64,000 nt of DNA, from positions 1,716,526 through 1,780,525 of the forward strand of contig JAJEKV010000072.1 in the NCBI GenBank assembly GCA_021234155.1. The letters are read 5' to 3'. Under the pieces are notes generated by a model. That model was not told the origin of the DNA. It did no database searches and saw nothing but the letters and a program-made list of their open reading frames with translations. This document shows, piece after piece, positions 46,678-58,111 of the stretch; within the stretch, counting starts at the first letter, position 1; every line of letters begins with the position of its first letter. Made by a program: the position numbers and the translations under genes. Origin of the DNA: Isoetes taiwanensis. Its lineage: Eukaryota; Streptophyta; Lycopodiopsida; Isoetales; Isoetaceae.

Positions 46678-48890
46678 AAGCCAAAATCAAGGGATGAAAA
46701 TAAGTGAGAAAATTCATGAATAAGTGAAGGAGAAGATGTTGGTCTTCATGCTGCATACGAAGAGCATGCCTCAGAACAAGCATCTGTGAAGATGCCAGCA
46801 GCAGCTATAGAGGCAGCATAGGTATTTAGGATCGAGGCCCTAGCAAGCAAGCTTAATATCTTGACGTTATTATTCAAAGGTAAAGATTGGGCATGAGCAA
46901 GGACCTGGCAAATCTCTTTTTTTTTAACAATAATATATGAGAGGATGAGTAGTGAAAAGTTTGAGACTTGCTTCAAAATTTAGAAAACTGTAGTGAGAAG
47001 TTCGAGTCTTGCTCTTTAACTTCTGAGATTTGTAGATGTGAACTCATGTAGACCAAATGCAGAAGTTCCAATATTGCAACAACAAAGCAGGTTGATATAT
47101 TTGTGCTAGAGTCCCTTTCAAACTTCCGAAGTCCTATCTGGGCAGCTATGGCATGGGAGTCCCTGTCCATGTTCTAGGTGTGTCATTATTAACTTATCAT
47201 TTGATTCTAGACAGTTGTTTCTATGTTTGATTGTGAACACAAGCGATTGCTTATCACGAATGTTTTGCATCAATTGGGAAATGTGTTTGCACCTTCATAT
47301 TAAGCTTTAGAATTGAGGCAAAACCAAAATAATGAGTTAAAATAGAGGACATTGAAGTGGCACATTCCTCGCTTTTTTAGTGCTTCAAAATGCTGGTCAC
47401 TTAATGTAGAAGAGGATGTTGCACAGTCTATTCATGATATCTAGGGAATCTTCTTGTAAAATGGCCTAAAGATAAACTATCAAAGACTCTACATTGAAGA
47501 ATTTGTAGGGCACTATTCTAGACTCACATTTGTCATCTAATTTGTTCCAAAGATTTGGGCAATCAAGCAACACCATTAATGGTATATTCGGCGATAGCTA
47601 CCATGAAGTTAACGATTCTTGCTTCTGGAAGCACCTGGATATTTGGGAGCACCTCACATTTGGCCGTGAGATACCTGCTTCCTTTGGTAGGTTCATGATC
47701 ATTTTTTCATAATTTTCTTATGGGCCTACATATATGAAAATCATTGCGGGGGATTGAGGTTGATGCAAAGAAAGGAGGTTTGCCATCCAACGAAAGTTAG
47801 ATCCATTTTTGCATGGCATTTGCATTAACTTAGTTAGGTCCAGCAGGCAGCCTTTCATGATTGTTCGAAAGACTAATCTGTAGCAAGTAGAGATTAGGTT
47901 TATTATCCTTCAAAAATTGAGTTATCATTGTGTTGTACCTTTGCAAGAACAAATCTGAACTTTGCAAGAATAACAAATCTGAGATAACGTTTATTCTGTT
48001 TACATAACGCTTGTGCTAGCATAGGAGCAATAGAAAAGGGACGAAAGATACACAGAGATGCTACAAAAAATAGTGCTGAGCTAGATGTCTTTGTTGGGAG
48101 TGCTCTGGTTGATATGTATGCTAAATGTGGCTCGGTTGCAGATGCACAAAGAGTCTTTGAAAGGCTGCCAATTCAGAATACTGCAGCTTGGAATGCAATG
48201 ATAAGAGGATACAGTACTAACCACAAGTGTAGCATGGCTATACAATGTTTTGATGCCATGATGCAACAGAACATACAACCAGATAGTATTACTTTCATAT
48301 GTGTTCTCACTGCATGCAGTCGTGCCAGCTTAGTGACCACAGGTCAAGTGTATTTTAAAAATATGCAAGAAAAATACGGCATTATTCCAACAGCCGATCA
48401 TTACAGTTGCATGATTGATCTTTTTGCACGATCAGGACACCTGTTTGAGGCAGTACATTTACTAGAGACCTTGCCATCCTACACATCTATAGAATCATGG
48501 ATGGCTTTGCTTAGTTCTTGCAAAGTTTATGGGGAAGTAGAATTAGGACTCAGGTGTTTTCAGCAGTTAGTCCAGATAGACAAAGAAAGCACTTCCCCAT
48601 ATGTGCTTCTCAAAACAGCATCTATGCAGGTGCTGGAATGTACATTGATGCAGTCAGAATAAGAGAGCTGAGAAAAAATACCGGGGTGGAGAAAAAGCCT
48701 GCAACGGTATTTATAGAGATCAATGAGAAGTCTTGACTTAGCCATCTTTCATGTTGCCCCTAAGCACATTAGGCCTGGTTCACACTGCAATTCAAAATAG
48801 CACCCAAAATGCCAAAGGCACATTTCCTCATTGTATCTGTCCTATCCTTTATGGTGACGATCTACATAAGGGTTTTAATCACCACATATC
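46678..48890. repeat. Right arm of 2.2-kb inverted repeat
   Basis: Reverse complement of 44198-46422. It carries the better-preserved PPR-E fragment at its outer half. Confidence 0.9.
47990..48736 (+). pseudogene. Captured PPR-E gene fragment, right-arm copy
   Basis: The frame begins inside a PPR motif (ACASIGAIEKGRKIH), continues VGSALVDMYAKCGSVADAQR, AAWNAMIRGYSTNHKCSMAI, QPDSITFICVLTACSRASL and DHYSCMIDLFARSGHLFEAV, then the E motif (IESWMALLSSCKVYGEVELG). It continues in a shifted frame after about 48610 with YAGAGMYIDAVRIRELRK and FIEINEKS to a stop at 48736. There is no start codon and no upstream PPR tract; the single frameshift makes it a pseudogene. Such organelle RNA-binding proteins are abundant in plants, and capture of gene pieces is typical of Helitrons. 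Confidence 0.8.
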
Positions 48891-49101
48891 AACCAGAGCA
48901 ATATTACGGTTTCTTTTGCAATATTGTCCCACTTTTGTTGTCTTATAAAAAGCCCAGCAACGCTGGGCACTTTTTCTAGTTATAAATAAGATGATATGCA
49001 TGTCTGTATTTTTTGAACAATATAAAAGAGTGAACAGACACCATCTTTGCAACCTGATATTTAACAGACCATATGCATCCTGTCAGACACACATTAAACT
49101 A

Positions 49102-50500
49102 TTAACAATACAATGGGTTTTCTGAATGGAAGACTTTTGAGCTTCTTATGTGGCCATGTACACGTTCCAAATTCCAAATTCTCTGCATCTTTCCTGTAAA
49201 ACTGGCAATACAACCTTGAGGTCTTTCGATGCTTAGATCAGTATCCAAGCTGCCATTATAAGCCAGGGCTCCCTTATTTAACATTTGGCAAGGAGCTGAA
49301 GCAATTGTTACCAGCTTCGTCTTTGGATTCCCAGCACAACCAATACCTGTGGAAAGAAACCACAATATGGCATGGGCATGCTTAATGCATCAAGGCTTTT
49401 ACATAGTTAAGGCCTTGGAAGAAATATCATGAGAGAACTTTAGTACAGGGCATTTGCTGCAAAGCCAGCCATCAAATGGTATTTTCAAATATGGAGATTT
49501 TAAGAGGGACGATCTACAGGACGTAAAATACATTCATTTCATTGTCTCAAATACAAAAGGAGGGAGCTAAGGCATTAGGAATTTACACTGTGCATGTGCA
49601 TCTTTTCTCGAGATGGTTTGTTCCCAATCATGCTTATATTCGATCCCCCTGCATGATTCATGCATTGCTCTATTAAAACACATTGAGAACAAATGAAATA
49701 TCCTACAAAGGAAATAAGAGTAGACCTATATATGTCATAAGGCTTGATGTGTAGTATGTGCACAAAGAAGACCTAATAATTCGAATGCTAATCACATAAG
49801 TATAACATAAGTATAATGTTCTGGAAACGGTATGGACAATGGGCTATATTGCCTTATCTGAAATGACTTTAGTGGGCTCTTCTATAATTGTCCACGGTAT
49901 TACTATAGAGCACACATCTACCACAATATAGAACTAAACTATAAAGCTCATCTGGAAAACTTAGTCAGATAAAATTTCTCATATTGATAACTAACAATAT
50001 TAGGCAAATACTAAGAAGATAATGCATATTCAAAGTCAACATACTGTATAACTAACCTGCATTCACATGAAGAAACTAATCCAATTGATTTCAAAGTAAA
50101 GAGTTGATAAACAATTGGTAACCATCAAGATGTTGAAGGCTGCTGCAGCAGATGTGATTATATTCAGCATATAGAACAATAAATAAGAGAGGCCATATGG
50201 AAACAATCAACAAACCCTCTTCTCCTTGGAAGGTAAATTTATGTCTTTCCTTGCATATCTACATGCACTTTTAAGTGCTTTCTTGTCTTAAATGACTTTG
50301 TTCCCATATTCAACATATAACCTTGTCTATTTTGAAAAAAAAAAGGAAATGCTCAGAATAAAAAAAAGATGCAGTACCATTGTAGATTCTTCAAGATCAC
50401 TATCAGAGTCCACACCAAGCTTCACATTATCATATAATATCCAGAAAAGCAAATATGTGTTACATCTTCTAGAAAGCGAAGCCTCCATAGATGAAGTATG
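49102..50500 (-). CDS. Unidentified multi-exon gene, 3' part
   Basis: A terminal exon (49102-49346) follows an acceptor (ttctttccacag) and encodes GIGCAGNPKTKLVTIASAPC...GCIASFTGKMQRIWNLERVH, ending at a stop at 49102. Upstream candidate exons lie at about 49590-49690 (SNISMIGNKPSREKMHMHS) and 50380-50490 (LGVDSDSDLEESTM, acidic). I recognise no family and cannot verify phases across all introns. It lies just outside the Helitron-like element and may be host sequence. Confidence 0.3.
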
Positions 50501-52306
50501 AAGAGCTTAAAGAATCCATAGGAATCTTATCAGGCCAAGAGATAGCGTGTAATAGCCTACTCCGATGATCTTACTGCACATGACATCTCTGAGGGCGTGA
50601 TACCCCTGAATGGGTTGCTCAAAAGAATAAGAAAATAGGAAATACAGGTTTTGCAGCATAACCTAGAACGGATATTGACTGCCAGCAGTGTCTACTGGCA
50701 AGATAAGAACAGAGACTGTAGGAGAATCCACTTAGCCAGCTAGAAACAAAGAAATTACAAACCCTAACCTGCAAATTGAAGCTACATGTCTAATCGCCAT
50801 TTGTAACCTGCACGATGTTAACAAAAGTAATCTAGGATGGGATTAAGCCATGCCCACAGAGAAAATGTCTACGATGCAAGGAAGCACTGTGGCATGAGTT
50901 CTGACATGCATCTGGCAATAAGGCTTTGTGGACCGCTGCATCTAAGCAATAAGATCCTAGTTCTTGAACGCGGCAACCAAACTCTCTAAAATGCAGATTC
51001 CACTTGTCTAATCATTGATGCGCTTCAGTAAAAGCAATACCTGACATGTATTCCCGTCTAGCGATTGTCGAATCCAGTGTGACCCAGAGTTGATTCGACT
51101 TGTAGAGCTGTGTTCTGAAAAATCCAAAGCAAACCAAAAGCCAAAGTTATTCAAACTCCCAAATCAGTAGATGAACATAAACGATTTACGCAATAGATTT
51201 ATCAATCCACAGATCAATATACCCACCAAATTACATTGCATGCATCTACCGTTGATTTATTTGCCAAGAATCATTATGCAACGATTTTTACAGCGTCTGT
51301 TGCAACAAAAAACACCATTTCACATAGCCATTAGCAAAAAGTATATGAAGTCGCACCTGTTTTGGAGTTTAAAGAGGATCTATCCATTTCGGAATGGATA
51401 ATATACCTGCTGATGAATAGATGGTGCACACAGAAAGGGGAAGAAATTCGTGGCAATGCATGCCCGGATGGAAAGGGGCAAAAAAAAGCAAGAAAAACCC
51501 CAAAAACCCTCAGTTTGGAAATCATATTAAAAAATTTGCTAGCGATTTTTGGAAGCACCGAAATATTTTCCGACGACCAAAATGCCAACAATCTTAGGAA
51601 ATCATGCTAAAAAAAAAAACCAACCAAGCCCAACCAAGCCCAACCAAACCTAGAGCCTTTCCTGAAATTCTAGCCTATCCACTTATGACTTCCACATCAG
51701 CAAAAACTGGTGTGGCTATTTTTAGGCTGTTAGATCTGACATTTTCTAAATCTATGGCCAGCGAAATTAGATAAGCCCAAGAAAATGACCCAAGCCCAAG
51801 AAAATGACACGGAGATGTCATTCGTCGCAATTGTTGATCTTTGGTTTTTTTCTTCCTTTGGTGTTGGCATTCTACCAGATCGAATTCGATGCTGCGACGA
51901 TTGAGCACATCTGGTTTTGTTGTCATCAATCCGGTTCTGTTGCAGATGGCCATAGACAGCAGCGCTATTGGGCGCAAATTTCAATTGGGCGCTTCTTGCA
52001 TAAGTAGAACAAAGGTTTGAGAATTTTGAAGCCCGAATAAAATAAGGGTCTTATCTGCCTTCTCGTTCATCCTAGGATTTCTTTTCTGTCAGGCTTATAA
52101 AGCCAACCGCAATGTCAATCCTTGAATCAATCCCTTCGTCACTGTGCCTTCTCGTCCAATCTCGATTTCTTTAAATCCATGGCTGCACAAATTAGAAAAA
52201 GTTAGGAAAATAGGCAACGGAGATAGGAAGAAAGACAATAACGGGTACCCTAGCATGTTCTAGAGGTTCATTGCTCAACCAGGTTTGGATTTATTTGAAT
52301 AGTTAT
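50500..52306. other. Left flank of the retrotransposon; no gene firmly seen
   Basis: Several frames of 60-100 codons at 51171-51984 match nothing known to me. Around 51660-51830 GCCCAAGAAAATGACCCAA is locally duplicated. The LTR element begins at 52307. Confidence 0.35.
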
Positions 52307-53848
52307 TGTGACGTTCCAGGTATCTATATGGTATACGTATACATACTATGACACGTCACCAGTACATAGTGGGCCTAAGGGCCCAAGTGGGGGTTCGCCT
52401 ATAATGGATTTTATTAGCTATGCTAATAAAACCAATGGATAATTATGGATTATAGTGGCATAATTAACCTAATTATGCTATTATGGTCTAATTAACTAAT
52501 GGTCACCAATAAGGGGGTGCCACCTGGCCCAAATCGATTGGCCACCATTTTGGGACATGCAATAGGGGTCCTACCCCCAATTCATCCCAAATTCGAATTG
52601 GGAGTGACGAGGAGCAGCAGCCAGCAGCTTACACTCGTTTTTGCCAACACTTACCCACCAGCCTCGAACTATGGATGCCTACCATGACCATGGCTCTAGC
52701 CAAGACACTGGTTAGTCAATAGATAGCTTCTTTCTCGATGACACTTCTTTGAGTAGATGGAATGATTAAATTCTCTTTTATAAGTTGTTCTAAACACTTG
52801 AATGGTATTTACATTAGTTCTTTCTGCTTCTTCCGTGTATTGGGAATTAAGAGAAGGGTAGAGACCTAAAAGCCTCTTAGCATTAGAGATGTCTCTAGCT
52901 AGATCCCTTAATACCCAATAATTGCGGCCTGTGCACAAGAGCCAACCTGGCTGTGGATGCTATGATGTGGTTCAGCACCAGACAACGAGTATGAGGGTTG
53001 AATCGGGGTGGGGTCTTGCCTAGCGTGGCTACAGGACTCCTATAGTGTGCTAGGCTTATAGCCGGTCACTGTGTGTGGGCCGGGTATGGGTCTGACACTC
53101 TCTGGGCCGGAGGGCGTGAGTCTATATGGCCATCCTGGGCTCGAACGGGCTAGTGAGCTAGCCTTTAGATTTAGGGGAGTAAGTCGAGTATAGATGCGAG
53201 GGTCACTGAGGGGGCACGTGTTCTCTAGCACACCCAGGGATCCGTCATACTCGGGGAGGAGACGCCTCTCTGACCTGCCTCATCGGACCGGGGAGATGTA
53301 ACCCGGAGTAGTCCCGAAGGGTGATTCCTTGGGATTGCGTCTCCGGAGGGCTACAAGCACGTCATAGCATGATTCAACCTATCTGCAAGGTGTGCACAGG
53401 AGGGGCGGATGGAGTGGACAACCCTAGCCATTGTCTTATGCCAGCCAACGCCATGTTATACTTTCGTCTGTTGATATCTTGAGGCCCTGGCCATCAGTTG
53501 ATCCCTTGGAGTCTGAGCCCGGGGTAGTGCCTTGTCATGGTGTTATTTATTTCATGTTATTATGGATGTATTATCTTTTCCGTGACGATGATGGATGGGC
53601 CACCTTCCGTGGTGGTATATTATTTGCATGATGATTGTATGCTAACGTGTATGTATGCTTCCGCTGTATAGGCTTTCCCATAGAGGACGTGGGACGAATG
53701 ACACCTCCGTGTTCCTCGCTCGGACACTTGGCCATCCCAAGTGGTCCGAGTATGACAGAGGGCCTTGCCATGGTGATGTAGTTGCCATGGGAGGGGAATT
53801 CCCATATTTATATGATGGGAGCATCGTATAGATTCTGGGAGCGTCACA
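52307..53848 (+). repeat. 5' LTR (1,542 bp)
   Basis: It starts TGTGACGTTCC and ends GGGAGCGTCACA, with 7-bp perfect inverted ends TGTGACG/CGTCACA. The first ~680 bp match the 3' LTR. The primer site follows after one base. Confidence 0.95.
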
Positions 53849-53849
53849 G

Positions 53850-53865
53850 TGGTATCAGAGCATGG
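53850..53865 (+). other. Primer-binding site, tRNA-iMet type
   Basis: TGGTATCAGAGCATGG lies one base after the LTR end. TGGTATCAGAGC is the common plant LTR-element complement to the 3' end of initiator Met tRNA. Confidence 0.9.
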
Positions 53866-54471
53866 TTTTGGTGGACCAAAATTATTAGTCTAACTCATTA
53901 GTTGATGGTACTCCTCCTAGGTTAGAGCGTTCCAACTCTGTAGTTAGCATCTTAGTTGGCCTAGTTATGGGAGGAATGACCTAGTTGTATGGAAAAAGTG
54001 CTCTCTAGTGGAGTGGCTAAGGTCAGAAAGTGGAGCCAGAGGTTCGATTTTTGTAATCGCCATAACTTTCTCCACCTAGCTCGGATCGACGAGATTTTTG
54101 TTCAAGCGCGTCGCGCATGGTCCAAAACCCTAGGGGAGTTGTCATCCGGCAGCAACAGATCGACGAAGGGGCCCAAAATCCAACTCGGGCACCGCTCAGG
54201 TTTGGGCGCTCCAGAATCGCGGTAGAAATGCGTATAACCCGACTAGCAACCGACCGTATATTGGCGCATATTCCCGCCATATAAATTTAAAAAGAAAAAA
54301 AAAGTTTCAAAAAAATTTTAAATTAAAAAGTGAAGAGACGTTTCTTTTTGTGCCCGCCTTAGCCACAGCCACCGGAACCCGAGCTTGCAACCCCGTCTCT
54401 GCCTGTGCCCTCGCCATCTCCAATCTTTAGCGCCTCACTTCCCGTCTTCCCTCCAGTCATCGTCTTTGTCC

Positions 54472-55764
54472 ATGGCCCATACCAAAGGTACTTTGAGCCC
54501 CGCCAACTTCACAATCCCTCAGATCTACGCCATGCTTGGGGAGCACCTGGCCACCGACCCTGATATGGTCGAGCTCCTCTTAAACGAGTTGGTGCAGCAT
54601 TTCAGTGATGGTCTGAGGATACCCTACCCCATATTCCACCTCTTCGAACGCTTCTTGATCAAGTTTAACCTCCAACGGCAGGCGTATACCATGGTCGAGC
54701 AACCCGACCAGGTTATGGTACTGGTTAAGTTTTACCCACCTGAGTGCGAAGAATATCCTGAAGAGGAGGCCATTCGGAGAGAGGCGGCCCGCATCAGGGG
54801 ACTGGCCCGCGAGGACGACACCAGGGAGATAAAAAGGGGTGACACCGCGTCTAGGGGCCGTGAGTACGTCTACCTAGGTGATGGGAGAGCCATCATCAAT
54901 CGTGAGCCCAACGAACTTCCCACATATGAGTGGAATGAGGCTACCCAGAGCTTCACGTGCGGTGAGATCCCATCACATGTCAGCCTGGATTACCTGATTA
55001 CGGTCCAGTTGGATATGCGACTCCGGCCAGACCGCTACCATCAAGAGCTGCTTCGAAGGGTCGCGGCTCGGCGGTTTGCTCAGGTAGAAGCCGACATGGC
55101 AACAGCCCGTGAGGCCAGGGAATGGGCAGAAAAGGCCCAACAAGAGCAACCACAGAAGGCGCAGCAGGAGCAGCAACAAAACCCGGACCAGCAGCAGCGG
55201 CAGCAGCAGGCCAACACAGAGCAGGAAACCCCGTGTGGGCCCGATCCGGTGGACAAGCCGCCTATTAAGAGACGTCGGAAGTCCACCGCTCGGAAGTCCG
55301 GCAGCCAGTATAAGAAAAAGCTCAAGGCTGTCGGGAGCATAGGGAAACACACAAGCTCGAGTCGCCGGCAAGAACGGATGGATACCGCACGGCCCCATCC
55401 AGTTTCTGCAAGCAAAACCCTACCCAAGAAGTCTGGCCCGATTCCAAAAGCTGCTACCTCAAGAAAGCCCCATCGTTTCAAACCGGGCACCGTGGCCTTA
55501 CGGGAAATCCTTAAATACCAGAAGACCACGGAGCTGCTACTGAGGAAGCTCCCTTTTAAGAGGTTGGTCAAAGAGATAGCACAAGAGTTTAAGACCGACC
55601 TCCGCTTCCAGACCTTTGCTATTTTGGCACTTCAGGAAGCTGCTGAAGCCTACCTAATTGCTCTTTTCAGTGACGCGAACCTTTGCGCTATCCACGCAAA
55701 GAGAGTCACAATTATGACCAAGGATTTAGCTCTTGCCCGGAGAATCCGGGGAGATCATCTTTAG
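54472..55764 (+). CDS. Retrotransposon ORF with C-terminal histone H3 domain
   Basis: One uninterrupted frame, open from a Met at 54385 and more likely starting at the Met at 54472 (context TCCATGGCC), gives 430 residues (459 from the upstream Met). The first ~200 are unrecognised ([20 protein letters not shown]; acidic [19 protein letters not shown]). A Gln/Glu/Ala-rich helical stretch and a Lys/Arg-rich linker ([19 protein letters not shown]) follow. The last 99 residues (codons 55465-55761) are a histone H3 core: [66 protein letters not shown] and LARRIRG. By eye about three quarters of positions match canonical H3. Loop 1 has normal H3 length, unlike centromeric H3. The tail before it ([17 protein letters not shown]) is not a standard H3 tail. 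There is no stop or frameshift, in contrast to gag-pol. It lies between primer site and gag. Confidence 0.9.
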   Translation: MAHTKGTLSPANFTIPQIYAMLGEHLATDPDMVELLLNELVQHFSDGLRIPYPIFHLFERFLIKFNLQRQAYTMVEQPDQVMVLVKFYPPECEEYPEEEAIRREAARIRGLAREDDTREIKRGDTASRGREYVYLGDGRAIINREPNELPTYEWNEATQSFTCGEIPSHVSLDYLITVQLDMRLRPDRYHQELLRRVAARRFAQVEADMATAREAREWAEKAQQEQPQKAQQEQQQNPDQQQRQQQANTEQETPCGPDPVDKPPIKRRRKSTARKSGSQYKKKLKAVGSIGKHTSSSRRQERMDTARPHPVSASKTLPKKSGPIPKAATSRKPHRFKPGTVALREILKYQKTTELLLRKLPFKRLVKEIAQEFKTDLRFQTFAILALQEAAEAYLIALFSDANLCAIHAKRVTIMTKDLALARRIRGDHL

Positions 55765-56001
55765 TTGCCTTTAGGCATATCCACTGTACCAATTTTGTAA
55801 GGATGAATATTAATCCAATTTTTGTTCACTTTGTCTCTGTTGCAAAAAATAAATAAATAAATAAATAAATAACTAATTTTTGATAATTATTGAATGCTGA
55901 CGTCAGCATAAAAGTAGAAAGGGTATTTCAAAGTTTTTAGGGTTTCATTCCTCATCACTTACCTTTCTGTTCATCTTCCTCCTTCATTCCTTCCAGCGTC
56001 A

Positions 56002-57374
56002 ATGGCCACTGCCAACCTGCTTGAATGGTATCAAGATGGGGAACACTGGGACCCTCAAGTCCCCTTCGACCTCCTATAGCCTTTCCTACTCCAACGCATA
56101 GGTCTCATATCCAACATGCAGAGTCACCCTGACTATGCTGGATTTTTGGAGTTCTACACCGAGGAGATGATTCCTCTTTGCATCCCTTTGGGAGAACCCC
56201 CACAGCTTTACATTGAGCGAGCTGTGGTGAGGGAGATGCTTGAAGGAGACACCCACGCATACGATGTGCTTAAGGGCAAACTCTGGTGGGGCCGTAACCC
56301 ACCCGTCGTCATACATGAGGGTCAGCAGTTCCTTGAAGTGGCCTTTGCTTTGGCCATCCTCATGGATCAGTATGTGGAGGATGAGGCCCTGCTAGCAGAG
56401 AAGGGCAAGGTCCCGAAGTCATTAGATGAGGAAGAGGACGAGCATATTGGGATGGATGACTTCGTTTGGTGGAAGCAGTTGGCCGAGGAGATGCTGCCAC
56501 ACCGGGAGCGAGGGGCACCCCTGTCTGGGGTGGATGCCCTTACAGTTGTCTATCACCAAGGTCAGGAGTTCCTCCTCTTGGATGATATTCTCTGGACATA
56601 CCATGTAGTGGCCGGTTTGAAGGGACGGGAGAAAGTACAAGTCCTTTATGAACTGGCAGAATATTGCATGGATGACTTCATCGATTTTACACCAGTGGAC
56701 CTTCCTCCAGAGGTGCAGCAGCTGCTTCAGTTCCACCAGCAGACCATAGAGCCGGCCGACACTCTTCTTCGGCTTAGAGATCTTGTACTTCAAGATCCCC
56801 CATCTCAGCCTCCCACGGAAGCCTTCACGGCCATGGGACCCCATGTCCCAAACATCAACATGGTCGAGATCCCCTCCGACTCAGATGAAGAAGGGGAAGA
56901 CCTTTATCATAACCCTGCCCATCTTAGGGAGGAGAAGGAGGAGCTTAAGGAGGAAGAGGTCCTTATGGACCTGGATAAGGAGATAGCCACTTCGGTTACT
57001 CCACAAGGAAAAGCGTTGGGGAACCACAGAACCCGCTTCTTCTCTTTGTGGCCCGGGACTTGGCCCCGAAAGCCGAGGCATCGTGGTGGAGCCTCCGTGC
57101 TTTGTCCACTTTGGCAGGGCACAAGAAGTTGTCGTACCGTGTCCTCACTTATGTGTTGGTGCGCCGGGACTTCGCCCTTACCGCCTTGGGCCAGGACATA
57201 GCACCCTGGATGAGTATGAAGCTCCTCACGGCAGCCCCTTTAGCTGTTGCCTATCCCCCAGAGGTTGCATCCCTTGCGGATGCCATGGTTGACCCAGGGG
57301 TCACCCCGTTACGCCATCGCCGGCCACCATCACCTCCTACACCAATGGACCAGGATGCGGGGCCTAGCTCCTAG
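56002..57374 (+). pseudogene. Second extra retrotransposon ORF, unknown, broken
   Basis: It starts MATANLLEWYQDGEHWDPQV at 56002. An in-frame TAG at 56077 follows 25 codons, after which the same frame runs open to 57201, with an acidic region (SDSDEEGEDL, EEKEELKEEE) at about 56880-56980. Coding then appears to continue in another frame (57048-57374: LAPKAEASWWSLRAL, KKLSYRVLTYVLVRRDFALT) to a Pro-rich end (RRPPSPPTPMDQDAGPSS). So there is one nonsense change and one frameshift. The protein is rich in aromatic and acidic residues and has no family I recognise. It lies between the H3 ORF and gag. Confidence 0.5.
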
Positions 57375-57560
57375 CTAGATGTAACAGCCATTATAGAGTA
57401 TGGCCTTTGGCCACTCAAAAAAATATGTAATATTGCATTGATATTTTCATGCACTTTTGAATACAAGCAATTTTTTTTTTTCCTACAATACTTGTCTTTC
57501 TCTTTCTAGAGTTTGAAGTATAAGGAATAATTCATTTGTTGTATATCCATTCTTGCCTTC

Positions 57561-57808
57561 TTACAGAAGAAGAAGAGGAAGAAGAAAAAGAAGAGAAAGA
57601 ATAAGAAGAAGAAGAGCAAGAGGAAGAAGACGAAGAAGAGGAAGAAGAAGAGGGAGAGCCATACGACCCCATCAAGGGCTTTGAAATAGTTAACATCCTT
57701 CGTGACCATGCTTTCGAACATTTACAGCTTACGCTTCGTCGAACTTGGTCGTATTGGGACTGCACTAAGCAAGAAGCTTTTAATGATGCTAATGATCATC
57801 TTTGGTAG
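57561..57808 (+). pseudogene. Acidic ORF remnant before gag
   Basis: A run of about 30 Glu-rich codons, with an in-frame TAA at 57602, leads into EPYDPIKGFEIVNILRDHAF and TLRRTWSYWDCTKQEAFNDA, with a stop at 57806. The second part looks like real protein but is unrecognised. Poly-Ser frames on the other strand are shadows. Confidence 0.3.
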
Positions 57809-58111
57809 ATATATTATGCGCTCCGAGATCTCTTTAAACTTCTAATCATCAGCCCTACTTTGGAATTCCAGTACGTCATCATCCAAGCTTGGGCTAGGTA
57901 AAAAATGGTCCGGGCAGTGAGGGAGAGTATTCGACACTCTATTCTATATCCCTTTATGCAGCCCTAAGCTAGCTTGTTTTAATGTTTCACTTGTCTGTGT
58001 GCAACTTTTGTTTTCTATGTGAGGTCAAGATCTTTTTTTTGTAACCGTGTTTTCATCTTAATAATAAAAGTGCTTCTTTTGTAAAGTTTTGTCACAATCA
58101 ATGAAGTTAGC

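Larger units (their letters stand above)
40748..48979. mobile_element. Inverted Helitron-like element with two 3' ends
   Basis: Both ends carry the same Helitron-type 3' terminus in opposite orientation: hairpins at 40759-40775 and 48952-48968 (GCCCAGC/GCTGGGC), each followed outward by ACTTTTTCTAG and then TTATA. The outer 83 bp (40748-40830 and 48897-48979) are inverted copies with little divergence. Further in are 2.2-kb inverted arms (44198-46422 and 46678-48890). About 3.4 kb (40831-44197) is present only on the left. The arms carry a captured PPR-E gene fragment. No Rep/helicase ORF is seen, so it would be non-autonomous. Confidence 0.7.

Noticed and set aside
46123-46976. Two identical 76-residue ORFs on opposite strands as a gene pair
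   Set aside because: They are mirror positions of the inverted arms; the protein resembles nothing and its identity follows from the repeat.
54973-55571. - strand Leu/Cys-rich frames opposite the H3 ORF
   Set aside because: Antisense shadows; the + strand frame carries a recognisable histone fold.
55465-55761. Centromeric histone H3 (CENH3) identity for the H3 domain
   Set aside because: Loop 1 (EFKTDLRF) has canonical H3 length without the CENH3 insertion.
57506-57765. Ser- or Phe-rich - strand frames
   Set aside because: Antisense of the acidic GAA/GAG tract.
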